Source: JACOMY01 sp046233115
Lineage (GTDB): Bacteria; Pseudomonadota; Alphaproteobacteria; Kiloniellales; JACOMY01
Direction of reading: 5' to 3'
DNA: 64,000 bases
Assembly: GCA_046233115.1 (NCBI GenBank)
Contig: JBJXHM010000006.1
Coordinates: 62,001 to 126,000, forward strand
The notes under the pieces were generated by a model. It saw only the letters and a list, made by a program, of their open reading frames with translations. It did not search any database and had not been told where the DNA came from. Of the stretch, positions 26,334 through 34,816 are shown piece after piece. Position 1 is the first letter of the stretch. Each line of letters begins with the position of its first letter. A program made the translations under genes and the position numbers.

Positions 26334-27656
26334 ATGGACGCCAGCAGCGAGCCCCTCCCCGTCGACTGGTCGAGCGAGGGCATCATCGCCCGGCGCGATC
26401 GCTACTACGCGGCCACGCAGCGCAAGTTCGTTCCCTACATCGACCCGCTGATCATCTCCCGTGGCCAGGGCCAGTACCTCTGGGACAACGAGGACAACAA
26501 GCTGATCGATCTGCTGGCGATGAACGTCTGCATCTCGGTCGGCCATGCCCATCCGACCGTGAATGCGGCCGCGCGCGCCCAGGCCGACCAGCTACCGCAC
26601 TGCACCACCATGATCCACCACCCGGTGCCGGCCCACTTCGCCGAGGAGCTGGCCGCGACCATGCCCAAGGGCGAGGACTGGGTCTGCCACTTCACCAACT
26701 CCGGCAGCGAGGCCATCGACCTGGCGCTGACCATGGCACGCGGCTACACCGGCAACATCGACTTTCTCTCGCTGCGCGGCAGCTACCACGGCCCCACCAT
26801 CGGCGCGCAGTCGCTGACCGGGATCGCCGGCTTCCGCCACGACATGCCGCTGCTAACCGGCATCCAGTTCCTGGCCGAACCCAACCCCTATCGCGGCATC
26901 TTCGGCGACCAGCTCCAGCCCTACCTGGGCGAGGTCGAGCGCACCATCGCACTCGCCACCAGTGGCAAGCTGGCCGGCATGATCATGGAACCGATGCAGG
27001 GCTATGGCGGCATCATCCCGCTGATCGAGGGCTACATGACCGGCGCGGCCGAGCGGGTGCGCGCGGCCGGCGGACTGGTGGTGATCGACGAGGTGCAGAC
27101 CGGCTTCGGGCGCAGCGGTGACCACTTCTGGGCCTTCGAGCGCGAGGGCCTGATACCCGACATCGTGGTCATGGCCAAGGGCATCGGCAACGGCTATCCG
27201 CTGGCCGCGGTGGTGGCCAAGCGCCAGATCGCCGAGGCGCTGGCCGACAAGTTCCTGTTCCACACCTACGGCTCAAACCCCATGTCCTGCGCCGCCGGCC
27301 GCGCCGTCCTGCAGGTCATCCGCGAGGAGAAGCTGCAGGAGAACGCCAAGCGCGTCGGTGCCCGCCTGCTGGCCGGCCTGCAGGACCTGCAGCAGCGCCA
27401 CAGCGTCATCGGCGACGTGCGCGGCCGCGGCCTCCTGCTGGCGATGGAGATGGTGACCGACCGGGCCAGCAAGACCCCGGCGACCGAGGCCACCGCCAAG
27501 ATCTTCGAGGAGTCGCGCCGCCAGGGCCTGGTACTCAGCAAATCGGGCCCGAACCGCAGCGTGCTGCGCATGGTCCCCCCGATGTGCCTCTCCGACGACG
27601 ACGTCGAGCCGGTGCTGGAGAAGCTGGACCGCTCGCTAAGCATTCTGGACACCTAA
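26334..27656 (+). CDS. Class III PLP-dependent aminotransferase (AGXT2-like)
   Basis: A 440-residue fold-type I, class III aminotransferase. It shows the PLP-phosphate site NSGSEAIDLALTMAR, SYHGPTIGAQSLTG, the DEVQTGFGRSGDHFW block whose Asp contacts the pyridine nitrogen, and Lys282 in VVMAKGIGNGYPLAAV for the Schiff base. The best family fit is alanine-glyoxylate aminotransferase 2 and omega-amino acid:pyruvate relatives. ATG 26334 follows AGGAGAG, 31 bases after MttB paralogue 3, so it likely acts in the same pathway, for example on an amino acid released after demethylation. The mammalian AGXT2 link to dimethylarginine is suggestive only. Confidence 0.88.
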   Translation: MDASSEPLPVDWSSEGIIARRDRYYAATQRKFVPYIDPLIISRGQGQYLWDNEDNKLIDLLAMNVCISVGHAHPTVNAAARAQADQLPHCTTMIHHPVPAHFAEELAATMPKGEDWVCHFTNSGSEAIDLALTMARGYTGNIDFLSLRGSYHGPTIGAQSLTGIAGFRHDMPLLTGIQFLAEPNPYRGIFGDQLQPYLGEVERTIALATSGKLAGMIMEPMQGYGGIIPLIEGYMTGAAERVRAAGGLVVIDEVQTGFGRSGDHFWAFEREGLIPDIVVMAKGIGNGYPLAAVVAKRQIAEALADKFLFHTYGSNPMSCAAGRAVLQVIREEKLQENAKRVGARLLAGLQDLQQRHSVIGDVRGRGLLLAMEMVTDRASKTPATEATAKIFEESRRQGLVLSKSGPNRSVLRMVPPMCLSDDDVEPVLEKLDRSLSILDT

Positions 27657-28115
27657 GAGGATCAACCAACATAGCCGACGCCTAGGACGGTATCGCAACG
27701 GGGATCGAGGGCAGCATCCAAGCTTGCGGCGCCAAGTGGAGCCATCATGGCATTTGATTTGCCAGATTGCCCTGACGGTTGGGTGAAGTTTCACTGCCTC
27801 GCTGGACGGAGCGTCGTCGGCGTTGGCGTTGGCGACCGGGACGAACGCAACCGCGCGCTCTCTGCGCGAGCTTTGGGCGAGATCGGCAAGCAAGAAATCC
27901 GCGAACTGATGATCTCAGACTGCTACCCTATTGTGTGCTCAGGTATTCTAGAATGCGTTGCGCTCTGTTTGAATTGGCACCGGCCCGCACCCCCGCCCAG
28001 TCGTCCCACTCGACGCCCACGGAAGTATCCTGGAAATGGGCGGCCGGGCGGGGGTGCGGGCCAGTGCCGTGCAAACCCAACACGTTCTAAACGGACGTGA
28101 GCCCGAGCATCCGAG
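27657..28115. other. Intergenic region with a weak open frame and a repeat
   Basis: This 459-base gap between convergent genes contains repeat family 2 copy A (27976-28068). A plus-strand frame from ATG 27747 to about 27965 could encode some 75 residues starting MAFDLPDCPDGWVKFHC. It has no recognisable family, no convincing ribosome site, and runs straight into the repeat. It may be a gene remnant interrupted by the repeat, or chance. Confidence 0.35.
27976..28068. repeat. Palindromic repeat family 2, copy A
   Basis: Left arm 27976-27998 (GGCACCGGCCCGCACCCCCG and three more bases) pairs with 28046-28068 with one wobble or mismatch. The interior holds GTATCCTGGA and TGGGCGGCCGGGCG, shared with copy B at 60572. 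Copy A has about 13 extra bases in its left-inner part. It lies between convergent genes. Confidence 0.8.
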
Positions 28116-28931
28116 TCACTCGAGGATATCGAGCGTTGCTGGGATCGGCGGGCACGTCAGTGCCTCGGAAGTCACCTGGACGTGGCTGCTGGATGAGACC
28201 ACGAGGGTCGCACGCAAGCTTTTCGACGTGACCTCGAGTGGACGAACTGCAACGCGCTCAGGAACCATCACAAGGTAGCCCGCCGCGGGTGCCCGCCCAA
28301 TCGGGCGCGTGACGCAGAAGGTCTCCCAAAACGGCTCGATCCACCGTTGGAGCAACGCTGGATCCTGCATTGCCGTGGCTAACTTCGCCAGCTCTCTCTG
28401 CACCATCTGATCGACCAGCGGCTGCAATAGAGATCTTAAACTAAGCCGTATGCCCAACACAGAAATCTCAGCTTCATGTAGTCTGAGATCACCTTTGATT
28501 TCAGGGTCAACGCTCCAGTTCTCGCGCACCTTTGGCGACAGGGACAATGTGGCATCGGCCCGAACATCGGCGCGCTGAGAAACTTCAGTTGACAGCAGAC
28601 CGCTTCCGAGCCGGCCATGGAGCTGAACGTCGCCAATCAGGGGACCACGGGCCTCCAACCGTCCTTCGCTCCCCACCAGCGCCATCTCATGAAGCTGCAA
28701 TCGCCAAGCAAGCGTGTCGTCTTTAAGCGCGTCGGTTACATCTTGTACCTGTCCAGAAATGGGGCGGCTAACCACGGCCACGAGAAGTGATTGAAGATCT
28801 ACGATCGGCAGCTCGAAAACTAAAGTCGTATGAGACCCAGGCGACGACAGACGCTCGTTGAGCGTTTCGGCAATGGCTTTCTGGCTGCACACCAAGATAC
28901 ACGCAAGGATCAGGTATCTACGCAAAGTCAT
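28116..28931 (-). CDS. Secreted DUF4403-like protein, apparently half length
   Basis: A 271-residue protein with a signal peptide (MTLRRYLILACILVCSQKAIA). The remainder resembles the N-terminal half of DUF4403 proteins: a Trp-containing beta strand WRLQLHEMALVG, a helical segment RSLLQPLVDQMVQRELAKLA, RWIEPFWETFCVTRPI, and a terminal VTSEALTCPPIPATLDILE. Typical DUF4403 proteins are clearly longer, so the second half may be missing; the stop lies 48 bases from a palindromic repeat. Base composition is visibly less GC-rich than surrounding genes. The start overlaps the stop of the upstream membrane protein (ATGA), so they are translationally coupled. Function is unknown. Confidence 0.55.
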   Translation of the reverse strand: MTLRRYLILACILVCSQKAIAETLNERLSSPGSHTTLVFELPIVDLQSLLVAVVSRPISGQVQDVTDALKDDTLAWRLQLHEMALVGSEGRLEARGPLIGDVQLHGRLGSGLLSTEVSQRADVRADATLSLSPKVRENWSVDPEIKGDLRLHEAEISVLGIRLSLRSLLQPLVDQMVQRELAKLATAMQDPALLQRWIEPFWETFCVTRPIGRAPAAGYLVMVPERVAVRPLEVTSKSLRATLVVSSSSHVQVTSEALTCPPIPATLDILE

Positions 28932-30022
28932 TTCACTTCACCCGTTGGAGACGCCTCCTGCGCCTGCGGCATAACCTTGGCAAAGAGCCAACTGGAAAAC
29001 CAGAGAGCCAGCCCAGCAAGGCCACCCACAAGCGAATAGAGGCCAATAAGGAGAAACACGCGAACGACAGTCGCATTGTGGCCAAATTCCAGAGGCCCCA
29101 CCGCTATCGCGGCAGCCAGTCCGCAACCGATGGCACCCGCCGCTATGCCCCGCCCGTCGAAGGTCCAATCAGGCTTCCCTCTCCGACCGTCCCGCCAGAC
29201 AATGAACACAAAAGACAGCACAAAAAGGAGTGCGAAGACGGCTGGCGATACAAAGATCCAAATCCAGGGCAGGCCCGCATCCACAATAGCCTCTCTACGA
29301 TGTCCTGCTCGGTGAAAAACCAGCCCATAGGAACCGGCGAGGAGAACAGCTAGAGCGGCCGAACAGAGGCCCCACCCCATGCCTCGTGCAAAGCGGAACA
29401 CGCCGTCTGCGCGCCACGGAGCCAAGACCGTCACGATAGCGCCGCAAGCCACGGCACCGAAGACACCCGGCTTTATTGGGAAGAAACGTTCATCGGACAA
29501 GGCCCTGGTGCCTGGCCCAAAGCTACGCGCCAGTTCCGGATTACTCTCGAAGAAGGCTGGCACGACCCCCTGCACTGCACCACAAAATATGAGACCAGCT
29601 GCAATAGCAAGTAGACACTGCAACACGTGGTGTGCACTTTTTTGGCTAAATCTCTTGCGCGTTTCTCTTTGCAGGACGTATAGAGGTGCAAAAATAACCA
29701 ACACGAACCAGAGCATGAAATAGAGCGCACGAAGAACAGAATCATTTGAACTCTTTTCATCCAACCAAATATAGAAAAATGCAGATAGGCCAGCGCCAAA
29801 TGCGGTAACCACAATTTTCTCTCCGAGAGTTTCCCCGGTCGCCAGCGTACGATAGAAAATAATAACTGTAGCAATGCAGACGATGAGAATGAATATGATC
29901 GTTCCGCTCTGCACGACGCCTGGTTCCGGCGCCTTGTCGATGAGAGCAAGCAACTTCGACACGACTGCCGGTGCTTTCGACAGCAGCAACCCTAGAAGCA
30001 CACTCGCCAGAACCAACGTCAT
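28928..30022 (-). CDS. Unknown polytopic membrane protein
   Basis: A 364-residue protein with roughly nine hydrophobic segments, beginning MTLVLASVLLGLLLSKAPAV, with others at SGTIIFILIVCIATVIIFY, ALYFMLWFVLVIFAPLYVL, CLLAIAAGLIFCGAVQG and VRVFLLIGLYSLVGGLAGLAL. No family was recognised. It is joined to the downstream DUF4403-like gene by an ATGA overlap, so the two products probably act together at the envelope. Lower GC and codon use richer in A/T than both flanks point to recent acquisition. Confidence 0.6.
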   Translation of the reverse strand: MTLVLASVLLGLLLSKAPAVVSKLLALIDKAPEPGVVQSGTIIFILIVCIATVIIFYRTLATGETLGEKIVVTAFGAGLSAFFYIWLDEKSSNDSVLRALYFMLWFVLVIFAPLYVLQRETRKRFSQKSAHHVLQCLLAIAAGLIFCGAVQGVVPAFFESNPELARSFGPGTRALSDERFFPIKPGVFGAVACGAIVTVLAPWRADGVFRFARGMGWGLCSAALAVLLAGSYGLVFHRAGHRREAIVDAGLPWIWIFVSPAVFALLFVLSFVFIVWRDGRRGKPDWTFDGRGIAAGAIGCGLAAAIAVGPLEFGHNATVVRVFLLIGLYSLVGGLAGLALWFSSWLFAKVMPQAQEASPTGEVK

Positions 30023-30194
30023 TGGATCAGTCTAGCCTCCATCACGCGCACTCAACCTATCATAAGTGCCGTAGCCAGAAAACCTAAACCAATACCTGTC
30101 CGATTACGGTGCATGAATCCAGGACGGTAGATGCGAACGGTAAGTGGTGCTGTCGGCATTCTACCCTTCGGCTACCAGGCCGTCGGTCTCACGC

Positions 30195-31484
30195 TCACGC
30201 CAAGGCGAACTTCACCACGAAGACCAGCGCCAGCAGGACCATGGCGGGGCCGGCGGCGCGGAACTGGCCGCTGAGACACTTGATGGCGGCGTAGGCGATG
30301 AAGCCGAGGCCGATGCCGGTCGAGATCGAGAAGGTGAGCGGCATCGCGATCGCCGTCACCATAGCGGGCACCGATTCGGTGGTGTCCTGCCAGTCGATCT
30401 CGGCCAGCGCACGGGCCATGACGCAGGCGACGAAGAAGATCGCCGGCGCCGTGGCGAAGGCCGGCACACTGCCGGCCAGCGGCGCGAAGAAGAGCGCCAG
30501 CAGGAAGAGCAGCGCCACCACCACGGCGGTGAGCCCGCTGCGTCCGCCCGCCCTGATGCCGGTCAGGCTCTCGATGTAGGCCGTGGTGGTCGAGGTGCCG
30601 AGCAGCGCCCCCACCATGGTCGCACTGCTGTCGGCAACCAATGCCCGGCGCAGGCGCGGAAGCCGGCCCTCGGCATCGAGCAGCCCGGCCTGCTGCGCCA
30701 CCCCGACCAGGGTGCCGGTCGAATCGAAGAGGTCGAGCAGCAGGAAGGTGAAGACGATGGTCACCAGCCCCAGGTCGAGGGCGCCGACCAGGTCGAGCTG
30801 CAGGAAGGTCGGGGCGATGGAGGGCGGCGAGGCGAAGAGGCCGCCGGGCTCGGCGATGCCGAAGAGCATGGCGAGGCCGGTAACCAGCAGGATGCCGAGG
30901 ATGATGGCGCCGGGTACGCGCCGCGCGTCCAGCACCACGATCACCGCGAAGCCCAGCCCGGCCAGCAGGACCGAGGGGTCGGTGAGATTGCCGACGGTCA
31001 CCAGGGTCACCGGATGGGCGACCACGATGCCGGCGTTCTCCAGCGCAACGATGGCAAGCAGCAGGCCGATGCCGGCCGAGATCGCCAGCTTCTGCGAGCG
31101 CGGGATCGCATTCACGATCCACTCGCGCAGCGGCAGCACCGAGATGACGATGAAGAGGACGCCGGAGAGGAAGACCGCGCCCAGCGCCACCTGCCAGCTA
31201 TAGCCCAGGGTCGCGACCACGGTGAAGGCGAAGTACGCGTTGAGGCCCATGCCCGGCGCCAGCGCGATGGGATAGTTGGCATAGAGCCCCATCACCAGCG
31301 AGCCGAAGGCCGCCGCCAAGCAGGTGGCGACGAAGACCGCGTCGCGGTCCATGCCGGCGGCCGAGAGAATGTGCGGATTGACGAAGACGATGTAGGACAT
31401 CGCCAGGAAGGTGGTCAGCCCGCCGATCAGCTCCCCCCGGAGCGTCCCGCCGAGTTCGGAGAGCTTGAAGTGGGACTCGAGCAT
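30195..31484 (-). CDS. NCS2/AzgA-type purine permease
   Basis: A 429-residue, roughly 12-helix permease of the NCS2 family, AzgA branch, which imports adenine, guanine or hypoxanthine with protons. Characteristic blocks are RGELIGGLTTFLAMSYIVFVNP at the N-terminus, ALAPGMGLNAYFAF, LLLDLFDSTGTLVGVA, and SSATMVGALLGTSTTTAYIES. The ATG at 31484, preceded by GAGGGAG, gives the usual family N-terminus; a longer frame exists upstream but lacks support. It stands alone between the low-GC pair and a divergent lipoprotein gene. Confidence 0.88.
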   Translation of the reverse strand: MLESHFKLSELGGTLRGELIGGLTTFLAMSYIVFVNPHILSAAGMDRDAVFVATCLAAAFGSLVMGLYANYPIALAPGMGLNAYFAFTVVATLGYSWQVALGAVFLSGVLFIVISVLPLREWIVNAIPRSQKLAISAGIGLLLAIVALENAGIVVAHPVTLVTVGNLTDPSVLLAGLGFAVIVVLDARRVPGAIILGILLVTGLAMLFGIAEPGGLFASPPSIAPTFLQLDLVGALDLGLVTIVFTFLLLDLFDSTGTLVGVAQQAGLLDAEGRLPRLRRALVADSSATMVGALLGTSTTTAYIESLTGIRAGGRSGLTAVVVALLFLLALFFAPLAGSVPAFATAPAIFFVACVMARALAEIDWQDTTESVPAMVTAIAMPLTFSISTGIGLGFIAYAAIKCLSGQFRAAGPAMVLLALVFVVKFALA

Positions 31485-31675
31485 CTGGGCAACTCCCTCG
31501 CGGCGAACTGGGGCGATAGTCACCGCTAATGCGCCCGGAACCTAGTCCCTCTTGGTCGCGTCAAGGTTCACCCGGGTTGCCCTCCCCCTGCGGCCGGGTC
31601 ACTATTGCCCTCAAAACCAGTCGCCGCCAGCTTCTGCGGTGGCAAAGCAATCAATTAATGAACTGGGGGGAGAGC

Positions 31676-32095
31676 ATGAAGATCGTGAAAATCAGCGCCG
31701 TCCTCGTTGCGGCGATCGGGCTGGCAGCCTGTCAATCCAAGGGAAGCGACGGCGGGACCACCAGCCAGTTGACCGCGGCAACGCCGTTACAGGTCGACTT
31801 CTCCTGGGCCGGGGTCGAAGCTTGCTCCAGTACGCCTCCGGCCTTCATGGTCCAGGGAGTTCCAAACGGCACGGTGACGCTTCGCTTCAAGATGAAGGAC
31901 CTGGACGTGCCGACCTACAACCATGGTGGCGGGTCGGTGCCCTATACGGCACCGCAGGTGCCGGCCGGAGCCTTTAGGTACAAGGGCCCTTGCCCACCGA
32001 GCGGCTCGCATCGCTATCAATGGACGGTGGAGGCCGTGAACGGCGAAGGCCAGGTCATCGGCAGGGGAACGGCGACAAAGTCCTTCCCTTCGTAG
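31676..32095 (+). CDS. PEBP/YbhB-like lipoprotein
   Basis: A 139-residue protein with a lipoprotein signal (VAAIGLAAC, Cys19). The mature part resembles the phosphatidylethanolamine-binding protein / YbhB-YbcL family: a buried strand with VDFSWAGVEACSSTPPAF, LRFKMKDLDVP, YNHGGGSVPY, and CPPSGSHRYQWTVEAVN, which matches the family's P-x-G-x-H-R-Y signature. ATG 31676 follows GGGGGGAGAGC. YbhB-like proteins are usually cytoplasmic or soluble periplasmic, so membrane anchoring is less common. Ligand and role are unknown. Confidence 0.75.
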   Translation: MKIVKISAVLVAAIGLAACQSKGSDGGTTSQLTAATPLQVDFSWAGVEACSSTPPAFMVQGVPNGTVTLRFKMKDLDVPTYNHGGGSVPYTAPQVPAGAFRYKGPCPPSGSHRYQWTVEAVNGEGQVIGRGTATKSFPS

Positions 32096-32126
32096 GCAGC
32101 GCTGTTGGCTAACTGCCGCCCGTGAC

Positions 32127-32549
32127 TCACCCCATCCCCAGCTTGCGCGCGAGCGCCTCGTCCCAGAAGGTGGCCTCGATCTTGTGGCCCTCGGGGTCGC
32201 GCAGGAAGGCGCCGTAGTAGGGCTGGCCGTACTCCTCGCGCGGGCCGGGCGCGCCGTCGCAGGTGCCGCCGGCAGCCAGCCCCGCGGCATGGAAGGCATC
32301 GACCTCGGCCTTGGAGGCGGCGAAGAAGGAGATGTGGGTGCCGTTGCCGATCGTGGCCGCGCCGCCGTCGATCGGCCGCTGCACCCAGAATTCCGGGAAG
32401 GCCCGGCCGTAGGCGCGCGCGTCCTCCAGGTCCATGATGGTGGCGATGCCCAGCGGCGCCAGCACGGCGTCATAGAAGGCGATCGCGGTCGGGTAGTCGT
32501 TCACGCCGATCGAGACGTGAGACAGGATGCTGGGGTTCTCGTCGCTCAT
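32127..32549 (-). CDS. VOC-family (glyoxalase/bleomycin-resistance fold) protein
   Basis: A 140-residue vicinal-oxygen-chelate protein with one paired beta-alpha-beta-beta-beta module: SHVSIGVNDYPTAIAFYDAVLAPLG at the start, GTHISFFAASKAEVDAFHAAGLAAGG in the middle, and YYGAFLRDPEGHKIEATFWDE at the end, where the metal-ligand Glu is expected. ATG 32549 follows GGGAGGAGAG; an adjacent GTG at 32552 is possible. It is the last codirectional gene after surE. Substrate is unknown. Confidence 0.85.
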   Translation of the reverse strand: MSDENPSILSHVSIGVNDYPTAIAFYDAVLAPLGIATIMDLEDARAYGRAFPEFWVQRPIDGGAATIGNGTHISFFAASKAEVDAFHAAGLAAGGTCDGAPGPREEYGQPYYGAFLRDPEGHKIEATFWDEALARKLGMG

Positions 32550-32582
32550 CACCTCTCCTCCCTCACGCGCTATGGAACCGAG

Positions 32583-33368
32583 CTACTCGCTGATGACCTC
32601 CGCGACCGAGGACATACCGACGATGTCGGTCATGTCGAGGTAGAGCGGAGTCACCGAGATCTGCTTCTCGCGGACCGCAGTCAGGTCGGTGTTGGCGCCC
32701 GAGGTCTCGTTGGTCAGGTACTGGCCGATCCAGATGTGCGGCCGGCCGCCCGGGCTCGTGCCCTCGACGATATCGGTGCCGCTGTCGCGCCGGCCCAGCT
32801 TCACCACCTTGACCGAGCCCATCTGCTCGGCCGGGACGCCGGGGAAGTTCACGTTCATCAGGGTCTCGCGGCGCCAGGTCAGAGCGCAGAGGTCGCGCAC
32901 GATGGCCGGACCACGCTGCTCCGCCCCGCTGAAGTCGATCACCCGGCCCGGCTGGAAGAGCTGGCTCATGGCGATGGAGCGCACGCCCAGGGTGGCACCC
33001 TCCATGGCGGCCGCCACGGTTCCGGAATAGAGCACGTCCTCAGCCAGGTTGGCGCCGTGATTGATGCCGGAGAGCACCAGGTCGGGCTGGCGGTCCTTCA
33101 GGATGTGATGGCAGGCGACCAGCGCGCAGTCGGTGGGCGTGCCGTCGACGGTGAAGTGCCGCACCGCCTTCTGCTCGATGTAGAGCGGGCGGCGCAGGGT
33201 CAGCGAGTGGCTGGTGGCCGACTGCTCGCTTGCCGGCGCCACCACCCAGACGTCCGGGCTGAGGCTGAGCGCGATGCGCTCCAGTGCGCGGATCCCGTCC
33301 GCGTAGTAGCCGTCGTCGTTGGTGACGAGGATCCGTGCCTTGGAGAGATCGTCGATCGGCTTAAGCAT
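32583..33368 (-). CDS. surE: 5'/3'-nucleotidase SurE
   Basis: A 261-residue SurE survival protein, a divalent-metal nucleoside-5'-monophosphate phosphatase. Signatures are ILVTNDDGYYADGIRAL (metal Asp-Asp), APASEQSATSHSLTL, and DLVLSGINHGANLAEDVLYSGTVAAAMEG. Its ATG overlaps the 3' end of serS by eight bases, indicating translational coupling in the conserved serS-surE order. The usual downstream pcm gene is absent; a VOC gene follows. Confidence 0.95.
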   Translation of the reverse strand: MLKPIDDLSKARILVTNDDGYYADGIRALERIALSLSPDVWVVAPASEQSATSHSLTLRRPLYIEQKAVRHFTVDGTPTDCALVACHHILKDRQPDLVLSGINHGANLAEDVLYSGTVAAAMEGATLGVRSIAMSQLFQPGRVIDFSGAEQRGPAIVRDLCALTWRRETLMNVNFPGVPAEQMGSVKVVKLGRRDSGTDIVEGTSPGGRPHIWIGQYLTNETSGANTDLTAVREKQISVTPLYLDMTDIVGMSSVAEVISE

Positions 33369-34644
33369 CGGATTTCAGTACCTCTTCGCCGTGCAGGTAG
33401 GGGCGCAGCACCTCGGGCACGACGATCGAGCCGTCGGCCTGCTGGTAGTTCTCCATGACCGCGATCAGCGCGCGGCCCACGGCAACGCCGGAACCGTTCA
33501 GGCTGTGCACCGGCCGGCCGCCCTTACCCTCGGTGGGCCGGAAGCGGGTCTTCATGCGGAGCGCCTGGAACTCGCCGCAGTTGGAGCAGCTCGAGATCTC
33601 GCGATAGGTGTCCTGGCCCGGCAGCCAGACCTCGAGGTCGTAGGTCTTGCGTGCGCCGAAGCCCATGTCGCCGGAGCAGAGCAGCATCTTGCGATAGGGC
33701 AGGCCCAGTTTCTGCAGCACCGTCTCGGCACAGGCCGTCATCCGCTCGTGCTCCTCCTCGGAGCGGTCGGGATGGGTGATGGAGACCAGCTCGACCTTCT
33801 CGAACTGGTGCTGGCGCAGCATGCCGCGAGTATCCTTGCCAGCCGAGCCCGCCTCGGAGCGGAAGCAGAGCGTGTGCGCGGTGAAGCGCAGCGGCAGGGT
33901 CGCCTCTTCCAGGATCTCGCCGGCCGCCAGGTTGGTCAGGGTGACCTCGGCGGTCGGGATCAGCCAGAAGCCTTCCTGCGTGCGGAACATGTCCTCGGCC
34001 AGCTTCGGAAGCTGACCCGAGCCATAGACCGCCGCATCGCGCACCAGCACCGGCGAGTTGACCTCGCGGTAGCCGTGCTCGCGGGTGTGCAGGTCCAGCA
34101 TGAACTGCGCCAGCGCGCGGTGCAGGCGGGCGATCTGCCCGGAGAGCAGCACGAAGCGCGCACCCGACAGCCTGGCCGCACGCTCGAAGTCCATGCCGCC
34201 CAGCGCCTCGCCCAGCTCGAAGTGCTGCTTGGGCTGGAAATCAAAGGCCCTGGGCTCACCCCAGCGCAAGACTGCTTGATTCGCACTCTCGTCGGCACCG
34301 TCCGGTACCTCCGGCAGCGGACGGTTCGGCAGGGCCGAGAGCAGATGCTCGATCTGGCCTTCCAGCGCCTGGGCTTCAGCCTCCAGCTCCGGCATCCGTT
34401 CCTTGAGGGCGGAGACCTCAGCCTTCAGCGCGTCGGCCGCCACGGAGTCGCCGGTCCGCATGGCCTGGCCGATCTCCTTCGAGGCGGCGTTGCGGCGCTG
34501 CTGCAGCTCCTGCAGCGCGGTCTCCGCCTCGCGCCACTTGCGGTCTAGGGTCAGCACCTCCTCGGCGCGCTGCGGCAGGCCGCGGCGGGTCAGGCCAAGG
34601 TCGAAATCCGCCGGATTTTCGCGGATCCATTTCAGGTCGTACAT
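33361..34644 (-). CDS. serS: Seryl-tRNA synthetase
   Basis: A 427-residue class II synthetase charging tRNA-Ser (and tRNA-Sec where present). The N-terminal coiled-coil arm is visible (MYDLKWIRENPADFDLGL, EEVLTLDRKWREAETALQELQQRRNAASKEIG), followed by class II motif 2 (FRSEAGSAGKDTRGMLRQHQFEKVEL) and motif 3 (LNGSGVAVGRALIAVMENYQ). ATG 34644 is the standard start; the frame extends upstream but only with non-conserved residues. It precedes surE with an overlap. Confidence 0.97.
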   Translation of the reverse strand: MYDLKWIRENPADFDLGLTRRGLPQRAEEVLTLDRKWREAETALQELQQRRNAASKEIGQAMRTGDSVAADALKAEVSALKERMPELEAEAQALEGQIEHLLSALPNRPLPEVPDGADESANQAVLRWGEPRAFDFQPKQHFELGEALGGMDFERAARLSGARFVLLSGQIARLHRALAQFMLDLHTREHGYREVNSPVLVRDAAVYGSGQLPKLAEDMFRTQEGFWLIPTAEVTLTNLAAGEILEEATLPLRFTAHTLCFRSEAGSAGKDTRGMLRQHQFEKVELVSITHPDRSEEEHERMTACAETVLQKLGLPYRKMLLCSGDMGFGARKTYDLEVWLPGQDTYREISSCSNCGEFQALRMKTRFRPTEGKGGRPVHSLNGSGVAVGRALIAVMENYQQADGSIVVPEVLRPYLHGEEVLKSDA

Positions 34645-34816
34645 GGAAAGCCTCACAAGACCCGAGCACTGGGGCAGGCACGGCAGCGACAAAACGGCCA
34701 GCCCGGCCGTGCCGAAGCAGCGGCAGCGCGCCTGCCCTTGGGAGCGCTCTTATAGAATGATGCGTGGGCGCCGGTAAACCGCCGCTCGGGCGGACTCACC
34801 CATGCGCCACCGCAGG

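Noticed and set aside
27747..28100. Plus-strand open frame of 117 codons
   Set aside because: Its second half is translated repeat sequence, and the first half lacks a family and a clear ribosome site; kept only as a possible remnant.
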